From: Meghimatium bilineatum | Lineage: Eukaryota; Mollusca; Gastropoda; Stylommatophora; Philomycidae | Assembly (NCBI GenBank): GCA_034231615.1 | Contig: CM067319.1 | Coordinates: 11,162,391-11,226,390, forward strand | Length of the DNA stretch: 64,000 nucleotides | Direction: 5' to 3' | Part shown: piece after piece, positions 56,501-59,500 of the stretch | How positions within the stretch are numbered: the first letter of the stretch is position 1 | Layout of the letters: every line of letters starts with the position of its first letter | Notes under the pieces: generated by a model | Databases searched by the model: none | Seen by the model: the letters and a program-made list of their open reading frames with translations, nothing else | Told to the model about the DNA's origin: nothing | Program-made: the position numbers and the translations under genes

Positions 56501-59500
56501 TACCAATTTTGGGAGTCAGAGAACAGGCAGCAACTTTCCACAGAACTCCCATTCTAAAGCTAAGCAGATCACCCCTAAATAATATGAGAAAACTTACAAT
56601 GTCTGCAAGAATTCCAGCCCGGAGAAGTCATTCTGTTTAACTGTTTCTATTGCATTGTTACTACAGTTTCTGCAACGAAACAAAAGCATTAACATGTCAC
56701 ATTAGCTTATATGTAGATAATCTTCAACATCAATAAAGTATATGGAGGCTAGCTATATATGTGGATAATCTTCAACATCAATACTTATTAAGTATTTGGA
56801 AGCTAGCTATATATGTAGATAATCTTTAACATCAATAAAGTATATGGAGGCTAGCTATATATGTAGATAATCTTCAACATCAATACTTATTAAGTATATG
56901 GAGGCTAGCTATAAATGTAGATAATCTTCAACATCAATACTTATTAAGTATATGGAGGCTAGCTATAAATGTAGATAATCTTCAACATCAATACTTAAAA
57001 GTATGTGGAAGCAAGCTATAGATGTAGATAATCTTCAACATCAATACTTATTAAGTATATGGAGGCTAGCCGTAAATTACGACAACAATTTTTAGCAAAA
57101 TCTTTACCAGCTTTCTTTACCCCCCCCCCCTTTATTTGAAGCTACATTGTTCTGTCTCTATGTTATTTATGTTTATAAACAGACCTATAGGTCCTCATAG
57201 TACGAACACGGATGTTCTATGTTTGCATTCATGAGGATACTTCAATACTTGTAAAGCAAAGTTAATCCATAGCATTTATTAATGCCGTAGTGGTGTGAGA
57301 TGTTAGCAAAAGTGGCTCTGCTATATGAGATCGGTAGCCATCTCCTCTCCCTCGCAGTCTTACTTCCCGGATTAATCTGGCACCCAGTTAAGGATGGGTC
57401 GATTCAGGAGTCGCTGAGATCTGAAAAATATTTACGCCTCAACTGGGGAATGAACTCAGGACCACTCATATGCGAAGTTAGACTTGTACGGGATGTTAGC
57501 ACAAGGTAAATATCACAATTAACAGAAATAGGTATATGTGTTACCAATATTTCATTCATTCATTCATTCATTTTCCTTTTGCGCTGAAGTTAGCGCATAG
57601 GGCAGAGGTCAGATCTCTCCAATTCTGTCTGTTCAAAGCTATTCTGTGCAGTTCTTGAATAGTATGAATATCGGATGTTTTACTTTATTGTTCTTCTGAG
57701 TGTTTCTTTTGGTCTACCCCTGGCTCTTTTGCCATTCAAGAGATTGGTGATGTATTCTGTTGATGTCTGCGCGTAGGACGTGCCCGATGTAGGACCAACG
57801 GTGTTTCCTGATAACATCTGTGATGAAATTTTGATGTCTCTCTTCTCTGATTTTAATCATTTGATTTGAATTCATTCCAATGGGTGTTAGTTATCCTACG
57901 AAGACATTTGTTCTCGAAACTCAGTAATTTCTTTACAACGACAATATCAACGGCTAATTATAAAATTTGTTAACGAGCTACAATTTCAATCATCTCATTA
58001 AATATGCCTTCGTTAAAATTAGATTGAGTTATATTATAATTGAAAATTGATTTTCTGTGTTTTCTTTTACCCTATTAGAAAGCCGATTTAAACATACGGA
58101 GTCGCAGATAATTTTTATTCTATAAAATGGGGTCGCAATTAGAAAATGGTAGTAGGTTGGAGCGAGCACCTGTGCTCGCTTCGCTCGCCAGGACCAGGAC
58201 TCATACTGGTTCAGACCTTGCTACGCCTCCCCGCGGAGCACCCTGGGCAACAGAGAAATCTGGCTAAGGTAGCAAGGATCGGACGATCTCCAGCTGAAGG
58301 GGGAACCTGCTGTGGACTTGGAAACTTCCAAGAGAGGAAAGACTCTTCTTATCCGCAGTACGTCCCGAGATTGTAGACAAGCTTCAGCAAAACTTTCGAC
58401 AGCCTTTTTGACAAGGCTCAAGAACTTTTCGTCAGTTCCCTGTCAGCACCCAGCGTCGCGATATAACCAAAAAGTCCTTCTTAGGACTAGGTTGAAAGTG
58501 ACGTGACTAGGCATCCCGAGATGGCCTAGTCGAATCCACTACTTAACAAACAAACAAAAATGGTAGTGAACTACTGTGCTGGACTTTGGTACAAGGATAG
58601 AAAAGAACAGATGTTTGCTATTCTTGTTCGCATCTGCTCATCAGTGCGTGTACGAGTCATCATGTACATGATCATATGAGGATCAAAGGAAACAGGCCAA
58701 GAATTGGGATAGTCATGGCTTGACATGGCAGACGAGGTTATACAACGAGTGTGTGTGTACTAGAGCAGTGGTTCTCAACCGTTTTCAGTTATTGACCCTT
58801 TTATGGGGCACATTTCCTTCCGTGACATCCCTGCTGCGACGGTGGTATGTATAAGTTTTCTTTGTAAGTTACCAAAGGTTTTAAGCTTTATAACTGTATA
58901 TATTGTTGTTTATTGAACACAAATAATTAACGTCCAGTGCTCCTCCCTCATTCGTTGCACTAAACATTAATTTCCAGTGTTCCTCCCTTATTTGTTGCAC
59001 AAATAATTAACTTACAGTGTTCCTCCCTCATTCGTTGCACAAATAATTAACTTACAGTGCTCCTCCCTTATTTGTTGCACAAATAATTAACTTACAGTGC
59101 TCCTCCCTTATTTGTTGCACAAATAATTAACTTACAGTGCTCCTCCCTTATTTGTTACACAAATACTTAACTTCAAGTCCTCCTCCCTCATTCGTTGCAC
59201 AAATAATTAACTTCCAGTGCTCCTTCCTCATTCGTTGCACAAATACTTAACTTCAAGTCCTCCTCCCTCATTCGTTGCACAAATAATTAACTTCCAGTGC
59301 TCCTTCCTCATTCGTTGCACAAATAATTAACTTCCAGTGTTCCTCCCTAATTCGTTGTACAAATAATTAACTTACAGTGTTCCTCCCTAATTCGTTGTAC
59401 AAATAATTAACTTCCAGTGCTCCTCCCTTATTTGTTGCACAAATAATTATCTTACAATGTTCCTCACTCATTCGTTGCACAAATAATTAACTTCCTGTGC

